Shown in pieces: positions 10,311 through 23,000 of a stretch of 64,000 nt of DNA (its first letter is position 1; each line of letters opens with the position of its first letter). Origin of the DNA: Diatrype stigma. Taxonomy: Eukaryota; Ascomycota; Sordariomycetes; Xylariales; Diatrypaceae. The DNA is taken from contig JAKJXP020000107.1 in the NCBI GenBank assembly GCA_022225965.2, positions 1-64,000 of the forward strand, read 5' to 3'. Position numbers and translations under genes: made by a program. The notes under the pieces are model-generated. The model did not search any database and was not told where the DNA came from. It saw only the letters and a program-made list of their open reading frames with translations.

Positions 10311-11755
10311 GAGCCCCTACAACATGGGCATACGGGGCTGCTTACGGGGCACAAGGGGGAATACACTATGATGGTCGGGGGCCGCTCCCCTGAAGGTAGT
10401 TCCGTTGTGTTCATCGATGAGTTTATGCTGAGGGCATGTTTACGCATACTAGGTCATCTTGGTCATAGGAATGTATTTGGAAGTCTGAACACGAGGAAAG
10501 AAGCGTCAAACGTTTGCTTAACCCGTAACACTGCGGGTGCCATGGACATAAGGGTGCGGGTGCTATGGAGTCAATGGCGGGTGCTATCGGAGCTCTTGCT
10601 AGAGACTGCTAATATTTCCTGGGCTTATTTCGACGACTTATCTTAGAGGCCCTTACTCTGGACAACCAGGGCGTTATTGAACGTTTATTATGAAAGCTTC
10701 GTTCACTGAAGTGGTGTCAATGAAGATAATTCGTTATCCAATAGTTAACGTAGCTTGTGATGCTGTCAAGGATTGCTTACGATACTTATGCTCTTGGTAT
10801 GGATAGGGGCAATCATGTGCTAGAGGGTTTGTTAAGGGGCTTCAGCATCAAGCGTTTCTTGTAGCAATCATGACTTTCCTAGATATTTCCTGGGGCCGGA
10901 AAACACCAGTGAACTATGGTATTCAGGCACTTCAGCATGGTATGTGAGGAGGCTTCCTCGTTCCGCTCAAGGAGATCGCATCCCTCAAACCACTCTGGTT
11001 AGTATCGCCCAACGTTAGCTATATGAACGCATTGACTCCCCTCTGTATCAAGTTGATGTGACCTGTCATGATAATCTCATGACATCAACAGTACATTGTA
11101 GGTTACTATGTTAGTGACGGTAAAACCTAATCGCATGTACATATAATGTCATGTAAACTACACCAAATGAGGCATCGTACGCTGATATGTTAGCATAGCT
11201 AATGCGGGATCTGGCAATCGGAATGAGCTGTCGAACAAGCTCAGCTGAAGCAGGTCAAGGTAGGTATACAATTCCAAAGCTCACAAGGTGGTAAGGAATG
11301 CTAGGGGAACATGAGGATAGTAGCTCACAGACGCAGGTGGGACGAAGCTATATATATTCCGCAGCCACAGTAAATGAGGCTATTCCCCGGAAGAGACTCT
11401 GGAATCTATAGTGCGAAGTCTCGACGTGATGAGCATGAGGGCTCATACTAATGATACCCCAAAGTCATGCTGCCTTCTCTCAGGATCTAGTAGAGCGCCG
11501 ATATAGAAAGAAATTGGTGGGAAATAGGAGAACAGTTGCAGGTCAAGATTGACTGGTTGAAGTGAGGCACCTGGCCATCAACTATTAATAGATTAGGTTG
11601 TAGCTAGGTAGATCATAACGCTGTCCCCCCACCCGCCTCTGGCCGAAGAGAAGAATGACAAGGTGCTGATTGGATGATCGCTTAATGTACATGTGGCTTG
11701 GAGGAATACACATAGAATAGGCTGGAGAAGAAAAAGGGAATGTAGGGGGAAAAGC
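10311..11755. other. Intergenic region without recognisable genes
   Basis: No frame with plausible composition or family resemblance is visible, and there is no clear repeat beyond short echoes such as ATATTTCCTGGG near 10613 and 10883. The 3' end of the minus-strand amidotransferase gene borders it at 11756. Confidence 0.5.
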
Positions 11756-12616
11756 TTATATCTTTGTCTTCCTCCCATGAGGTGAAGCCTTAGCTGCGGC
11801 TATGGGTTCTCGAACCCACTCCATTATCCGTCTCCAGACCATATCTCCGTCGTGCTCCATCTCAATCATCTCCTGCAACTTTGCCCACAACTTCTCATCT
11901 AGGGAGTCGAAGCCAAACCACCTCGACGAATCGTGCATCCGGAGCCGGGCCGTCTCAGCATCCTTCTCGGGGTGCCCCTGGAACGTGAGGATGGTCCCTT
12001 CTGCGTTCAGGAGACACTGGTTGCCGTGAGCCAACTGGGAAAATCCCGGTGCTGCGACAGCTACTTCGCGCCTGTGGTGCTGCTGGAGCCTGAAAGAACC
12101 TAGGGCAGCAGCTTCGGGAAAGAAGTCACAGCCCTTTTCTGTGAGGTTCACAGTGGCCACGCCCATCTAATAAAGTCCCATCAGTTCATACTAAGTTCCT
12201 AAGAGCCGAGTGCTCATAATGCACACCCCCTAACTTACCTCCGGGCGGAGAGCCTCGACCACCTTGCCGCCGAAGACTCTAGATATAGTCTGGTGGCCCC
12301 AGCAGATCCCCAGGATCTTCTGCGACGGGTGCTGGGCAACCAGCCTAGTGAGAAAGGCGTGGACGCTCAAGATCCACGGGTGGTTCTTCCGAGGATCGAC
12401 ATTGCCCCCTCCGAGGACGATCAGATCGAACGCCGACGGGTCCGGGAACTCGCCTCTGTTAGCAGGCTCGAAGAAGACGAGCTTCGCAGTGGGCTCCACT
12501 GCACCTATGGTGCGCACGTACGACGCCCTGATAGCGGGCAGCAGGCGGGATCGATAGGAGTTGAGAAGAATGGCGATGTTGAGCGGTGTGTCGCGTGGTC
12601 GAGAGGGTGGGTCCAT
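11756..12616 (-). CDS. Class I glutamine amidotransferase-like protein
   Basis: Two exons: 12239-12616 and 11756-12166. The 72-nt intron has donor GTAAGT and acceptor TTAG, and joins in phase 0 to give 262 residues. It is a stand-alone class I (triad) glutaminase fold of the GMP-synthase-like group, which in fungi includes small uncharacterised cytosolic proteins. The nucleophile elbow GICWGHQ places the catalytic Cys at residue 105. FQGHPEKD supplies the His at 191 and Glu at 193, so the full Cys-His-Glu triad is present. No synthetase domain is attached. It could hydrolyse glutamine or gamma-glutamyl compounds, but the substrate cannot be read from sequence. The start is the first ATG before a conserved-looking NIAILLNSY strand. 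No neighbour suggests a pathway. Confidence 0.85.
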
Positions 12617-15600
12617 ATTGACGCGAACGTGACGGATGAACGTGAACGTGAACGTGAACGTGTTGAGTACCTGTTAGACCTAGAGAGACCGTTGAATAGC
12701 ATGTCTGTTGAAGACTGCGCGGGCCAGCTATAGGTGTTGGGGCTCTAGTATGCCGTCGTTGAGGACATGTATTCCCGCTTGAGCTTGAAGCTTCAACTTC
12801 AACTTCAACTTCTCGTTGAGGTTTCTTCGCCAGGAGAAGGTTCTTCAATTGTGTCGCTCGTCGCCGGGAAACCAGCCCCTGGATTGAGTGCCTTGCGCGC
12901 GGCCCGTGTCAGCCAGGTAACCGGTAGCGCGTTACAGGGCAGGTAATTAACCGCTCGCTCGGGAATCTTAGATACGAGCGGTAGTTAGTGGGTCGATGGC
13001 ATTGCAATTACAAAACCGATACAGAAAATCTCAAGGTCGAAATGCGCAGGGGGAAACCTTCTTTTATCGTCCACCATACTTTGGATCATTCGAATGGAAC
13101 AAAAGTATACCTATGTTGGCCGTGAATGAACGAGGCAGTACAGCCAGCATGCCAACATGCCAACATGTCAACTGAGGTATGAAAATGACGAAGTATTGTG
13201 TCCTTGGTATCTTTGATAGGCTTACCGATGCTGACGTCAAAAAATGCCCTTTCATTATCTTGTGCCCCCGTTCAATCTCAAGCTCTTTATCGAAGACCGT
13301 GTCATACTCAGACAAGAACTCGTGGCACAAACCATACGCAATGCTTCTAGATGGCGGTTCCTAAGCTTAAAAGATGTCGTGCTTACTCACCCTGGTCTGA
13401 CTAGGTAGGAAAGAAGCTAGCTGTGCTACCAAACCATGAACATAGGAGAAAACCGAGCAAAGAGTGACCTCAAAGGAGAAATGAAGCGTCCCTCCTTGGA
13501 GTGATGACTGCCCAAGAAGCCACGGAATTGGCTAAGTCCACTCCTGACTTGGTGTATAATGGGTCTGCGTTTGAGACCGGGGCGAAGGTTCTCGTCGAAC
13601 TACGTACTGCTACTCGAAAGGGGAAACCGGTATACTATGACTATGGAGAAGAGGCCTCATTGGCCTGAATATTGCACTCGCGGAAAATTCTAGCGGCAGA
13701 AGCAGAAGCAGATGGACCCGGCCTAGTCTGGACTCTGGGGCTGGAAGGGAAGATGGGGGTGGCTAGCGCCACTCGATGAAGAAGATACTTCCCCAATGAC
13801 CCATCTGTCTCAGACGCGGCAACGAGGAAGATGCCGAGAGATACCGCCAACACGTGGACTGCCTGGATTAGCCCGCCGCATCAACCTGGTTTCCCTCCCA
13901 CTGAGCAGTTCATGTATGTCCTCCTCCCTGTGGCTGGATGGAGGTGTGCTTGCATTGCCCTATCTCTACGCACGCCTCTGACTTACAGCGGAATCAACGG
14001 CCCGTCCAGAGGTTGTCAAGTAAAACTGTTACCTGAGGAGGGTTCTAAGGAGAATCAACCCATATTGTGCCCTAAGTACATCGATATACTGATGTCATCG
14101 AGTCGAGTGGGTCAAGGGGGTCGAGGGGGTTGAGGGGGTTGAGGGGGAAGAAGAGTGGACTGGTCTCGCTACCTCCCTATCAGTTCAAACGAGGAAGCCG
14201 AGATTAACTATGGTAAACAGAAAATTCCCGGCCGTCACCGTCAGCTAGCCGAGGCTTGCTGCTCCTCGGAACTTTGACCCGACCAAACGTTCGCGGGCTC
14301 TTGACAGGCTACTACTCACCTCCAGGGGTGCCCCATTGGGCGGGATTTCCGGTTGCCAGAGGGCGCCACGCACTGTCTGAGGCGATCCGGAGGGCCAACT
14401 CAGTGATGTCTTTCCTGGGCTGGTACTGGACTGCCTGTCATGCTCCACATAGCCCCCCGCGTGTGGTGTAAGAATTATGCGCATTGCATATGTAGGGTAT
14501 GTGAGCGACCGACCGTAGCGCGGTAGACCATTCCGTGATAGGACTCTCATGCAGGTCACTCTAAGAAGAAACAGCCTTATGTGGCAAGGGTCGCAGATCT
14601 AGGGTTCTGGGGGCGATTTTCCGTGATAAGCTAAGATATATCAGTGCCGTTACTGAGCACTCAGATGTCAGAATCCCCCTCGAGCGTTGTGCGGGAGCAA
14701 CATGACCTGACGAGGATTGCAATGTCGTCAGGCTGGGCACTGGGCACCGTAAGCACCGGGCACCGTATGAAGACACCGGAGAAGTACACGTGGGTAGTGT
14801 GTTCCTACCCCAGACGTAGTTGGCACATAATGTCTCGGCCGTTCTTTCAGGGCCCCCTCAGTTACAGAGCTACGTGGCTGGGGTCGACATAGAAATTGTG
14901 AAGATCTCGTGACCACCGGGTCTAACCGACCAAGATACAGATACATCAGAGATTGGACTAGGGTCTATCTCGATTATCTAGTTGGAGCGTTACCTAAATG
15001 GCCGTTGGCAGGGTGAGATACTGCAGGATCGGGATGGTGCAGTTACCCATCGCCGAGCAACTTCTCCAAGCTAGAGTTGACACCCAAAGGGACGAACAAA
15101 CATAGAAGGGGAATATCTAGTCTAGGAGGTGGTGGTGGCGTTGAAGTGCCCCCCTGGTTGGCTAACAACGTTATGAATTTTGTAGTTGGGCGAACATGGC
15201 CTTCCCCCCTGAGTTCCTCTTGCTTACCAGGAGCCCGGAGCAGCGAACAGAGATAACCACTGAGGTGCCTTGGTGTAAGTGCTTGCAGCTACGCATGCAA
15301 GGCACCTGCCAATTCGCCCTAAATATAGGATGAAGGCATATAGACACTGATATATAGGTAGTTTGCCCGCCACACTTAGTTGACGTCCCCCTGCAGGTCT
15401 GCCAATGAAATAGCCAGGGTAGAAGAGTGATAGTAAAAGTGGCCCCGGCGAAGCTGTAACATTTCCTTTTACAAGATCATCGCCGAGGAGGGACAGGTTC
15501 CCTCCCTCCCACTATGCCAGGCTTTGGGACGGATTCGGGAAGACAAGATTGAAGGCACTGTGCCTGTGGACGCTTTAGGATGTGGAAGTTGTACGTTTTG

Positions 15601-16732
15601 AGAACGGCCTGCCTTACCGGATCTCCACCCGTCCCATTGCTTTTCCAACCCCCATAACCTTGCCTCAAGCTTCGAAGGGGATGGCGGCTCTGCCAATATG
15701 GCTTGGGCCAGATCTGAGAGACAATGAGGATGGGGCCCCATGGGCATAGAGACTCGTATCAATAGTATCAGTTGCTACGTAGACCATTTCGAGAGGTGTA
15801 ATGGTAGTTAACCTGATCTGATCTCCTGCTACCCCCTAAAATCTTGTGACTTTTTCTCGCACGTCTGGTTTCTGTTTAGGTATAGTCCTTTACTAGATCG
15901 TATGCTTCGAACACGGCATCTATTTTACCTACCCCTTAAAGCTCGTGCCTTCACTAAAATCCAAATCATAACCACTTGTTAAGAACCCGACGATACACGA
16001 TCCTGCAAACCCATCTGCCAGGCGCCCGGCCCCGGACACTACAGGCAACAGCAAGCAAGCTAAGTACATATATCAACAATCACACATAAATCTCCTCCTG
16101 AGGTCGTTGCCAAACCGGTTCCTACCATTTCTGCAGCCAGGACAGCTTAGTGGATCTGGTTCGTGACTCAACCTCGGGAGCCCGCACAAGGCCTGCATTC
16201 CTCTACCAAGAACACCGGTTCCTGACCGCCAGGCTCTACTGCAAGCGTACCCAACACGGAACTCCTCCCAGCGAAAAGGCTAGAGAGAGCGGGGAATCGA
16301 CGATATTCACTGGACGCGGACAAGCGTGGACGACTGGCAAAAGGGGCGGCGGTGAATAACTGGCTGGCTAACTAGGTGAGGGGCTCTGTAAGTGACGCTG
16401 GCAGCTGAGATAGAGGAAAGCAAGCAAGCACGGCGAGGCTAGAGGGAGACAAGGCAGGAAAGCCCAGGCCAGTCAGTATAAGACAGACATCGAAGATGTT
16501 TTTCGGACAAATACCACCCCAGCTCTGGGTCAGCTCTCCGCCGAACGACAAATCCTTTGCTTTCCAGTCTCCGTTTCACGGCTGCGGTCAAAGGAGTCTC
16601 GTCCCAAGGCCTTTCTTCTACCCAGGGCCCCAGGAAATTTATAGCAACAATCTCAGTCTTTCTTCCCTGCCGCTGTCTCAGTCGCACACGCAGCAGCCAG
16701 AGCCAGAGCAGCAGCAGCAGCAGCGGTGGACA
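12617..16732. other. Gene-poor region upstream of the Myb-like gene
   Basis: About 4.1 kb with only short, compositionally random frames. Small features: a GAACGT hexamer repeat (about 12636-12662), CAACTT repeats (about 12790-12812) and GGGGGTYGA repeats (about 14116-14148). Leader sequence of the Myb-like gene probably starts around 16450-16500. I see no supported gene. Confidence 0.5.
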
Positions 16733-18364
16733 ATGGACGATAAGAGTGCGTTCGATCATCTCGCGGATAGGGGCGACGACCCTTACATGGTAAGTATTAT
16801 GAGCCCCTCCCCTTCCCGTTCCATCACGAAGCGAAACGGAGACGCGGACTTGAAATAAACAAGATTACCAACGATGAACCTATTGATCTAGCAAGCCGAG
16901 GGCTCTTTTAGTGATTGCTTCCCGGGCGTCGGTTTGGAGGTGCCAAACACCGGTGTCCAAACGACTCCCGCGTATGTCTCAGCTGGCAATGTCGGAAGAG
17001 GAGATTTGAGCCAGACTTACTTCCAACAACAACAGCATCAGCAGCAGCAGGATAACAAAGAGTCGATGGGAGTGAGAGGAAACGACCCTATGTTCTGGCC
17101 TAATAATAGCCTATCCGCGTCATCAAACGCCATTCCTACTCACCAGTGCCTTGGTGGCGGTGATGGTGGTGGTGGTGGTGCGAGCATCGAGCAGCGAAGC
17201 GGCAACTACGGTTCGTGGCAAGGGTATCATTACGGCAGCGCTGTTGCTGCTGTTACTGCTGGCGCCAACCAGCATTTCGACTACCATGACGGCCTGCCAA
17301 ACCCCAGCTGGGATCCAAACAGCATGTCTGTCCTCGGCGAACCCTTCGAGTGCGACCATATCAGCCCTACGTCCACCTTCCGGAGCTTCTCCTCGTCGAC
17401 GGCCGCTTCTGATGCCATGCGCTCGTTGAGCCTCGCGCCCATGCAGCGCGGCGAAGATGCACCAAGCGATTCGCGAATGGGCAATAGCAGCACCGACTCT
17501 TGGACTTATCCCTCGACTATTTCCCCAAAGCAACTCCTACGGATCAACCCATCGCCCACCCCGAATTCCTCCTCGGAGTCCGTCCATACTGCCCTGTTGG
17601 CTTGCGACAACTCAGAATTCAACCCGCCTCGTCAGCGCAACAGCGCGCTTCCTTCGAAGCAGCACCACTCCAGCAGCAAGGGCCGGCGAGAACTGCCGAA
17701 CAAGCCCAAGAAGTCTGGCCCCGAACTCCAACCCGCTTCCTCGCAAGGTGCAGGCCCTTCATCAGACCGGGGTGCGACACGCCATCATCACCACCATCAT
17801 CATCATAATCAGCAGCAGCAACAACAGCAGCAGAACCTGCCAATCTTGAAACCGAGACCCGAGGGCTCGAGTCTGCCTGGGGCGGCGACACCAGCCAGCC
17901 AAACTGTCAAGCGGTCCGACAAGGACGAGTTTCTCATCCGGTCGAGGGAGCTGGGCATGAGCTACCGAGAGATCCGCCAGCGGGGTGGCTTCGTCGAGGC
18001 CGAGTCGACCCTGCGCGGTCGGCTCCGCAACCTGACCAAAGCCAAGGAAGCCCGGGTGAGAAAGCCACAGTGGCAGGACAAGGATGTAGGTGGACACCAA
18101 CTGCCCTCTGCTCTATGCTCCGTTTGAAGAAGAAAAAAAAGAAAGAAAGAAAAAGACTAACATCCATTCGCTCAACCAAACCAGATCCAGCTGTTGAAGA
18201 AAGCCGTTCACAAACTCGCCCGAGGCAGGGAGCTCTCCTCGGCGAAGATCCCTTGGAAGGAGGTGGCCCAATACATCTTCGATCACGGCGGCTCGTACCT
18301 CTTCGGCAATGCTACGTGCCGGAAGCGTTGGGATGACCTGGTTCTCCGCGGTGAAGCGGCCTGA
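16733..18364 (+). CDS. Myb/SANT-like DNA-binding protein
   Basis: Three exons: 16733-16789, 16892-18085 and 18185-18364, giving 476 residues. Both introns have good signals (GTAAGT...CTAG and GTAGGT...CCAG) and all joins are phase 0. The N-terminal two thirds are disordered and rich in Gln, Ser, His and Gly, including a poly-His/poly-Gln stretch near residues 310-330. The conserved part is at the C-terminus. A helix-turn-helix-like segment (DEFLIRSRELGMSYREIRQR, about 361) is followed by a Myb-like unit that starts at PQWQDKD and ends RKRWDDL, about 405-470. This suggests a nuclear DNA- or chromatin-binding role; the target is unknown. An in-frame ATG at 16496 would add 79 residues ending in poly-Gln, so the true start is uncertain. 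It is convergent with apa2. Confidence 0.8.
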
Positions 18365-18802
18365 GCCAGTCCCAGCCAACTTGGTCAAAACCGGTGTGTA
18401 GTTACTATTTAATCTAGGTAATGGGTTATGAACGGAACAGATGGGGCCTCGCTACTACATTAGCCAAAGGCAAGTGAGCAAGCGTGTTTGATTCTTCAAG
18501 GGTTAGTTATGGGAATCTAGGATTGAATCGGGGATTAAACCTGTCGATGGGAATTGGGGAGGGGTGGGGAGTTGTCTGTACTTACAAGTGTGTTGACAAA
18601 CTCGGAGGCTTTATCCAAATGGCATCAAAAAAGAGAGCGTAAGGACCTCACGGTCTAGCAATAGCAAGTATGTATTTAGGTATTCAATTAAGCTGCACAC
18701 TCTTTCTCTTTTCTTTCTCTCCCCGTGACCTTCCGTGTCTCCAAAGGCTTCTTCTTCTTTTCCACCACCCGATCTCCCTGCCTCGCCGTCGGTCATCAAT
18801 AG
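18365..18802. other. Convergent intergenic space
   Basis: Holds the 3' ends of the Myb-like gene (+) and apa2 (-). A TTTCTCTTTTCTTTCTC pyrimidine tract lies near 18701-18720. No gene or terminator structure is recognisable. Confidence 0.5.
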
Positions 18803-20004
18803 TTACAGCTTGCTAGGCTTGATCCCGATCTGGCCCAACACGCCATGCAGCAAGCTCGGATTCTCTACCAGCGCATCCCACTCGGCCTGGGTCTTGACCA
18901 GGGCCGTGCCCGCCAGCAGCGTCCCGTTGAGAGCCACCTGCCCGACCTCCACGCCCGCCCTGTTCCGGATGACGGCCCCCTCGGCCGTCCGCGGACAGAG
19001 CGCCATCGAATTCCTGGTCATCGCGAAGTTGTAGCTGATCTTCGCCTCACCATCGCCAGGCACATCCGCCTCCTCTTCATCAGCTGCTCCCCCTGCTGGC
19101 GCTGACAAGACAGCCCTAACCGCGCGCTTATACAAATCCACATATGCAGTGTGGCGCGCCTCGGCGCTCGCATCGGGTGAGACGGCAGCCGCCAGCACAG
19201 CGAACGGCAACTGCTGCTCCAGCTCCGGTACCGATGCCCCCTCTCCCCCTCCCAGCTTGTCCGCCAGGACGTCCCACCCCCCGCCGCGCTCGACGCGCTC
19301 GAGCCCGTCGCGCATGCGGGCCACGGGCAGCAGCTGCAGGTGGCGGTGGGGCTGGCTGGCGCCGGAGTGCTGGCCCGAGTTGAAGAAGACGAACAGGTCC
19401 TGCTGGCCTCCGTCGGCGCGGGCGTAGGCGTCGATGCAGGCGTAGGCGGCGGCGACGTCGGCCGGCTCCAGCACGTGGGTCTGCGGCTTGAACGCGCGCG
19501 TGGCCAGGATGAAGTGCTCCGGCACGACGGCGAACTTGTTCAGCACGAGCCGGTGGGACGGCGGCAGCGCGGCCACCAGCAGCGCCGGGTCCGGGTCCGC
19601 GAACGGGTTGAACGGCTTTGCTGCGGCCGGCTGGTCTCTGGGCTGGACTGGCGCCTTGGGCTTGGCGGCGAGGGCGGGCGAGTAGCGGAGTTGGAACTGG
19701 TGGGTTTTGATTTATTTAATTCAATTTAATCCCGATCATTGGTCTTTCAGCCAGCTAGCTGCCTAGCGAACCAACCCCCAGCTACGTAATCGTGCTGGAA
19801 TCGATTGTCCGTCACAAAGCATGCGGCAGGCAGTTTCATGTAGGTTCAGAGACGAGCGCCACTCACGGGTACGGATCCCACCGTCAGTATGGTGGCTTGC
19901 GTCGGGTAGTATGTCAGGTCGCCGTTGCTCCGCGCTTTCTGGAATGCGGCTTTGACCAGCGCCGGCAGGTTGGGAGGGGCCTGGATGCGAGCCATTTCCG
20001 ACAT
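18803..20004 (-). CDS. apa2: Ap4A phosphorylase (ATP adenylyltransferase)
   Basis: Cleaves diadenosine tetraphosphate with phosphate to ADP and ATP, limiting alarmone-like dinucleotides in the cytosol. Exons: 19867-20004 and 18803-19696. The intron is 170 nt with donor GTGAGT and acceptor CCAG, phase 0, giving 343 residues, a usual size for Apa1/Apa2. Family hallmarks: PFQLRYSPAL at the splice join, the N-terminal strand NPF followed by HRLVLNKFAVVPEHFILAT, the SGQHSGASQPHRHLQ motif with the HxHxQ signature at residues 163-167, and a C-terminal SYNFAMTRNSM strand. The ATG at 20004 was chosen because upstream frame extension offers no ATG. The second exon is very GC-rich, with low-complexity Ala/Gly/Glu loops. 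Confidence 0.92.
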
Positions 20005-23000
20005 GGTTGGGATCTGGGCGGCTTCGCTCAATCGGATCTTTGGGTGTCTCTCGATGCCAACGGATCAGCGATTCTACAAGATGAATTTTGGAACTCTGAC
20101 GAAAGGCCGTTACGGACAATCAGCCGAATACTTCTAATATAGACTAAAGCAGCTGCTGGCTACATGATTGGCTGAATGGCATGTGGTATGTGGCATGTAC
20201 AAACCCCGCGACGGTGTGATTAGGTAATTAGACGAGGTTTGGACGAACGGAGAGGCTCCGAGACCTACTAGAGTTACTACCTACCTAGGTACTTAAGGTA
20301 AGTCCACTTACACGAGCGGCACGAGGTCTCCTGTGTTGTGTTATGTTGTGTGCCAAAACAGTTTGTGCGCAGGTTTGATATATAGTTGGATATATAAACC
20401 CCTAATCATGTAGCCGCCTAGGTATCTACATTCAGGTACATAGATAGCTCAATCATAGAATACACAGGATCGAGACTGCAGTGCTACATCCCCAGGAAAG
20501 CTCTGACTTGGCGTCAACTTCCGTCTGTACAATACCCAAACCTTGGAAGTAGGTACCTAGGTAGGTGATTAACCGGCCCGACCGGGCCCCCGGTGCTATT
20601 ATCTCGGCTATCTCATGCGTCACATGGCCATAAGGGCAGTAGATGATCGAAATTCTAGACCCCATGCAGAACCCTACCGACTCAACGAGACAACTGTCGC
20701 TCTACCTTGACAAACAAATTCCAGGCCTTTGGTGCATAACAAACTTTAACTTTGGAGAATAGTAATCAGGGGCTGCCTGTTGCGTTAGGTATTAGTTATT
20801 TGACGTCTGGGTGTATATTGTAGTAGACCCGCATGAAGTGCTAGGATGTCTACCACTCTTCTGCGTGGGCTGACCTGTGATGTACATCATATCATCACTC
20901 TAAGTCAAATACCGTCAAGGCTGCAGCAAGGTTGACGATGATGCAGGATGTATGAAGACGACGGAAAAGTTGAAGAAAGCGGGGGACGGTTACACGAAAT
21001 AATATAAAAGTGCTGATCTTCTCAGATCCCCCTATATGATCTACTAGAGATATATTAGCGGGATCAACCGCTACCCGGCGGCATGTGGTGCCCATTTTCC
21101 CATTTAAGGCTGAGGTTACCCCTGCAGCCCCTGGAACGTGAGCGGACCGATATGCCTGCCCTGGTGGCGATCGTTGTTTCGAAACACGAATATCAGTACC
21201 ACTCACTTAACACGACCATCGCAGATCTGCTTCGACGTATAGAGTTGAGCAGCTCTATAGACACGCTGTGCGGAGATGAATATATTATAAGACTCGGTTA
21301 GGGAGTTTGGCTCTATGGAGAAACTAGAGTCTTGCTGAGACCTAATTATAATAAACTCAGCACGCGAACAAGTAACTCAACAATGTCTCCTACATGACTA
21401 TCAATCGCGTTGCACATGTGGCATGATAGGTCCCTAGTCTCAGCAACTTTAAAAGAGTCAACTGACTGGTATGCGCGAGCCAAGGCATGCAGTATAGGGG
21501 GAGCCGAAAGTCGATGCTGTTTCGAGAAACATCTCCGTGAGCAAGAAACAAGACAGAGCCAGACAGCTCAATGGTGGTTGTTGAAGCAACACATGAGGCT
21601 CAGGGATGGCGGCGGCTATGACCAAGGAAACGACCAGATTGACTGCGGAACCACAAACCTAGGTGATGCAACAGACATAAGCATCCAATGCATCTTGATT
21701 TATACAGTTCAATGTCTAGCATTAATGCTGGGTGACCATAACGCACTTCCAGTGTACATGCAAGATGTATGTATATAGTTGTGCGGGCTACAGCCTACGG
21801 GTGGTGGATTGGCGGCCAATAAGCTCAGTGAACGACCCGCGCCTACGGTTACCGCCCTAAAACGGCTTTTGAAACCTGCTAAGCTCCCCTGTCAAGGGCC
21901 CCAGCATCACCCCCTAGCCTATGAAATTGCCTGATCGCTGGCTGTTCAAGACGAACTTTTGCAACTCTATGCATTTCGTGAACACCGAGCTGTGCACCAT
22001 GAATGCTATTGAAGTAAATGATGTTTATCAAGCGCTTCGAAGTGCGGCGGCCCTCGCTAGGTACCTAGGTATACATGCTTCCTGACTTAACTGCGGCTGG
22101 TACTTGTAGCTTCGAGACTAGGCTGTTGACTGCTTAGTATTGTGCATATGTCAAACAATGTCTTGTATAAGACAGCCTGGGAACAGCAAACCTACACTTC
22201 GTAAAGGGGTAGTATTCTTCGTGTTCTGGCCCTTGACTGAGTTGGGGCCAGATAGATCATATACGTGTCTTAACTGAAGTTGGAGTCGTAAGCTGACTGA
22301 CTCTTCCTATCTATATCTACCTAGGAATGAAGAATGTGACTCCATAGCTACAATAAGTAGCAATTCACTAGTGGTCTCCCGCGAAGTAGACGAGCAAGAC
22401 TTGAGGAAACATGATGACATCTTCACCCATAAATACATCTACCTCCTTAGGCAAGCTAGGTAAACTACGTACATGTCAAAACAATGTTACCTGGTTAATA
22501 TGTGCAAATAGACGGGCTACGGAAGCTGGTGTCCAATGACCCAGCCACATACATCTACATCTAATACCAGCCCGGCTTGACTCCATCCAGTATGACATCT
22601 GCTACTAGCCACCTAGTTGCTTTGAAGAAATTCAAGCTATATGTATGAATGAGGCTCGAACTAAGGTTATTTGTAGGATCAGGTGTTAATCTCGAGGTTT
22701 AGTGAATTGCAAGCCAAGGCTGGTTGTGTCTTTCATTGGCTAGCTTGGCCGGTTGATAGGTTCCCAAGGGTTAACTGACCATTCGGAGCGTTCCTGGCCT
22801 TGGCATTCAATGCTTTCACTGTGGACCACTTGACCCTTTGCTCAGGGTACTTAATTTGAGGGAGGCGCCTTAGGTACTTGTCCAGTTATCTCAAGCGCTG
22901 CAGGTACCAACAGTCTGTAGGTATGTACTTCCCCACACAATCAATCTAAGCAATAGGTACGTGCAGGGTGCTGGCAAGGATGAATTCTTGAATCTTAGTG

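Noticed and set aside
13796..14133. Possible small gene in the 12.6-16.7 kb gap
   Set aside because: Overlapping short frames with no consistent splice signals and no protein family resemblance.
21410..21778. 122-codon plus-strand frame
   Set aside because: Random composition, no recognisable domain, no splice context and no promoter evidence.
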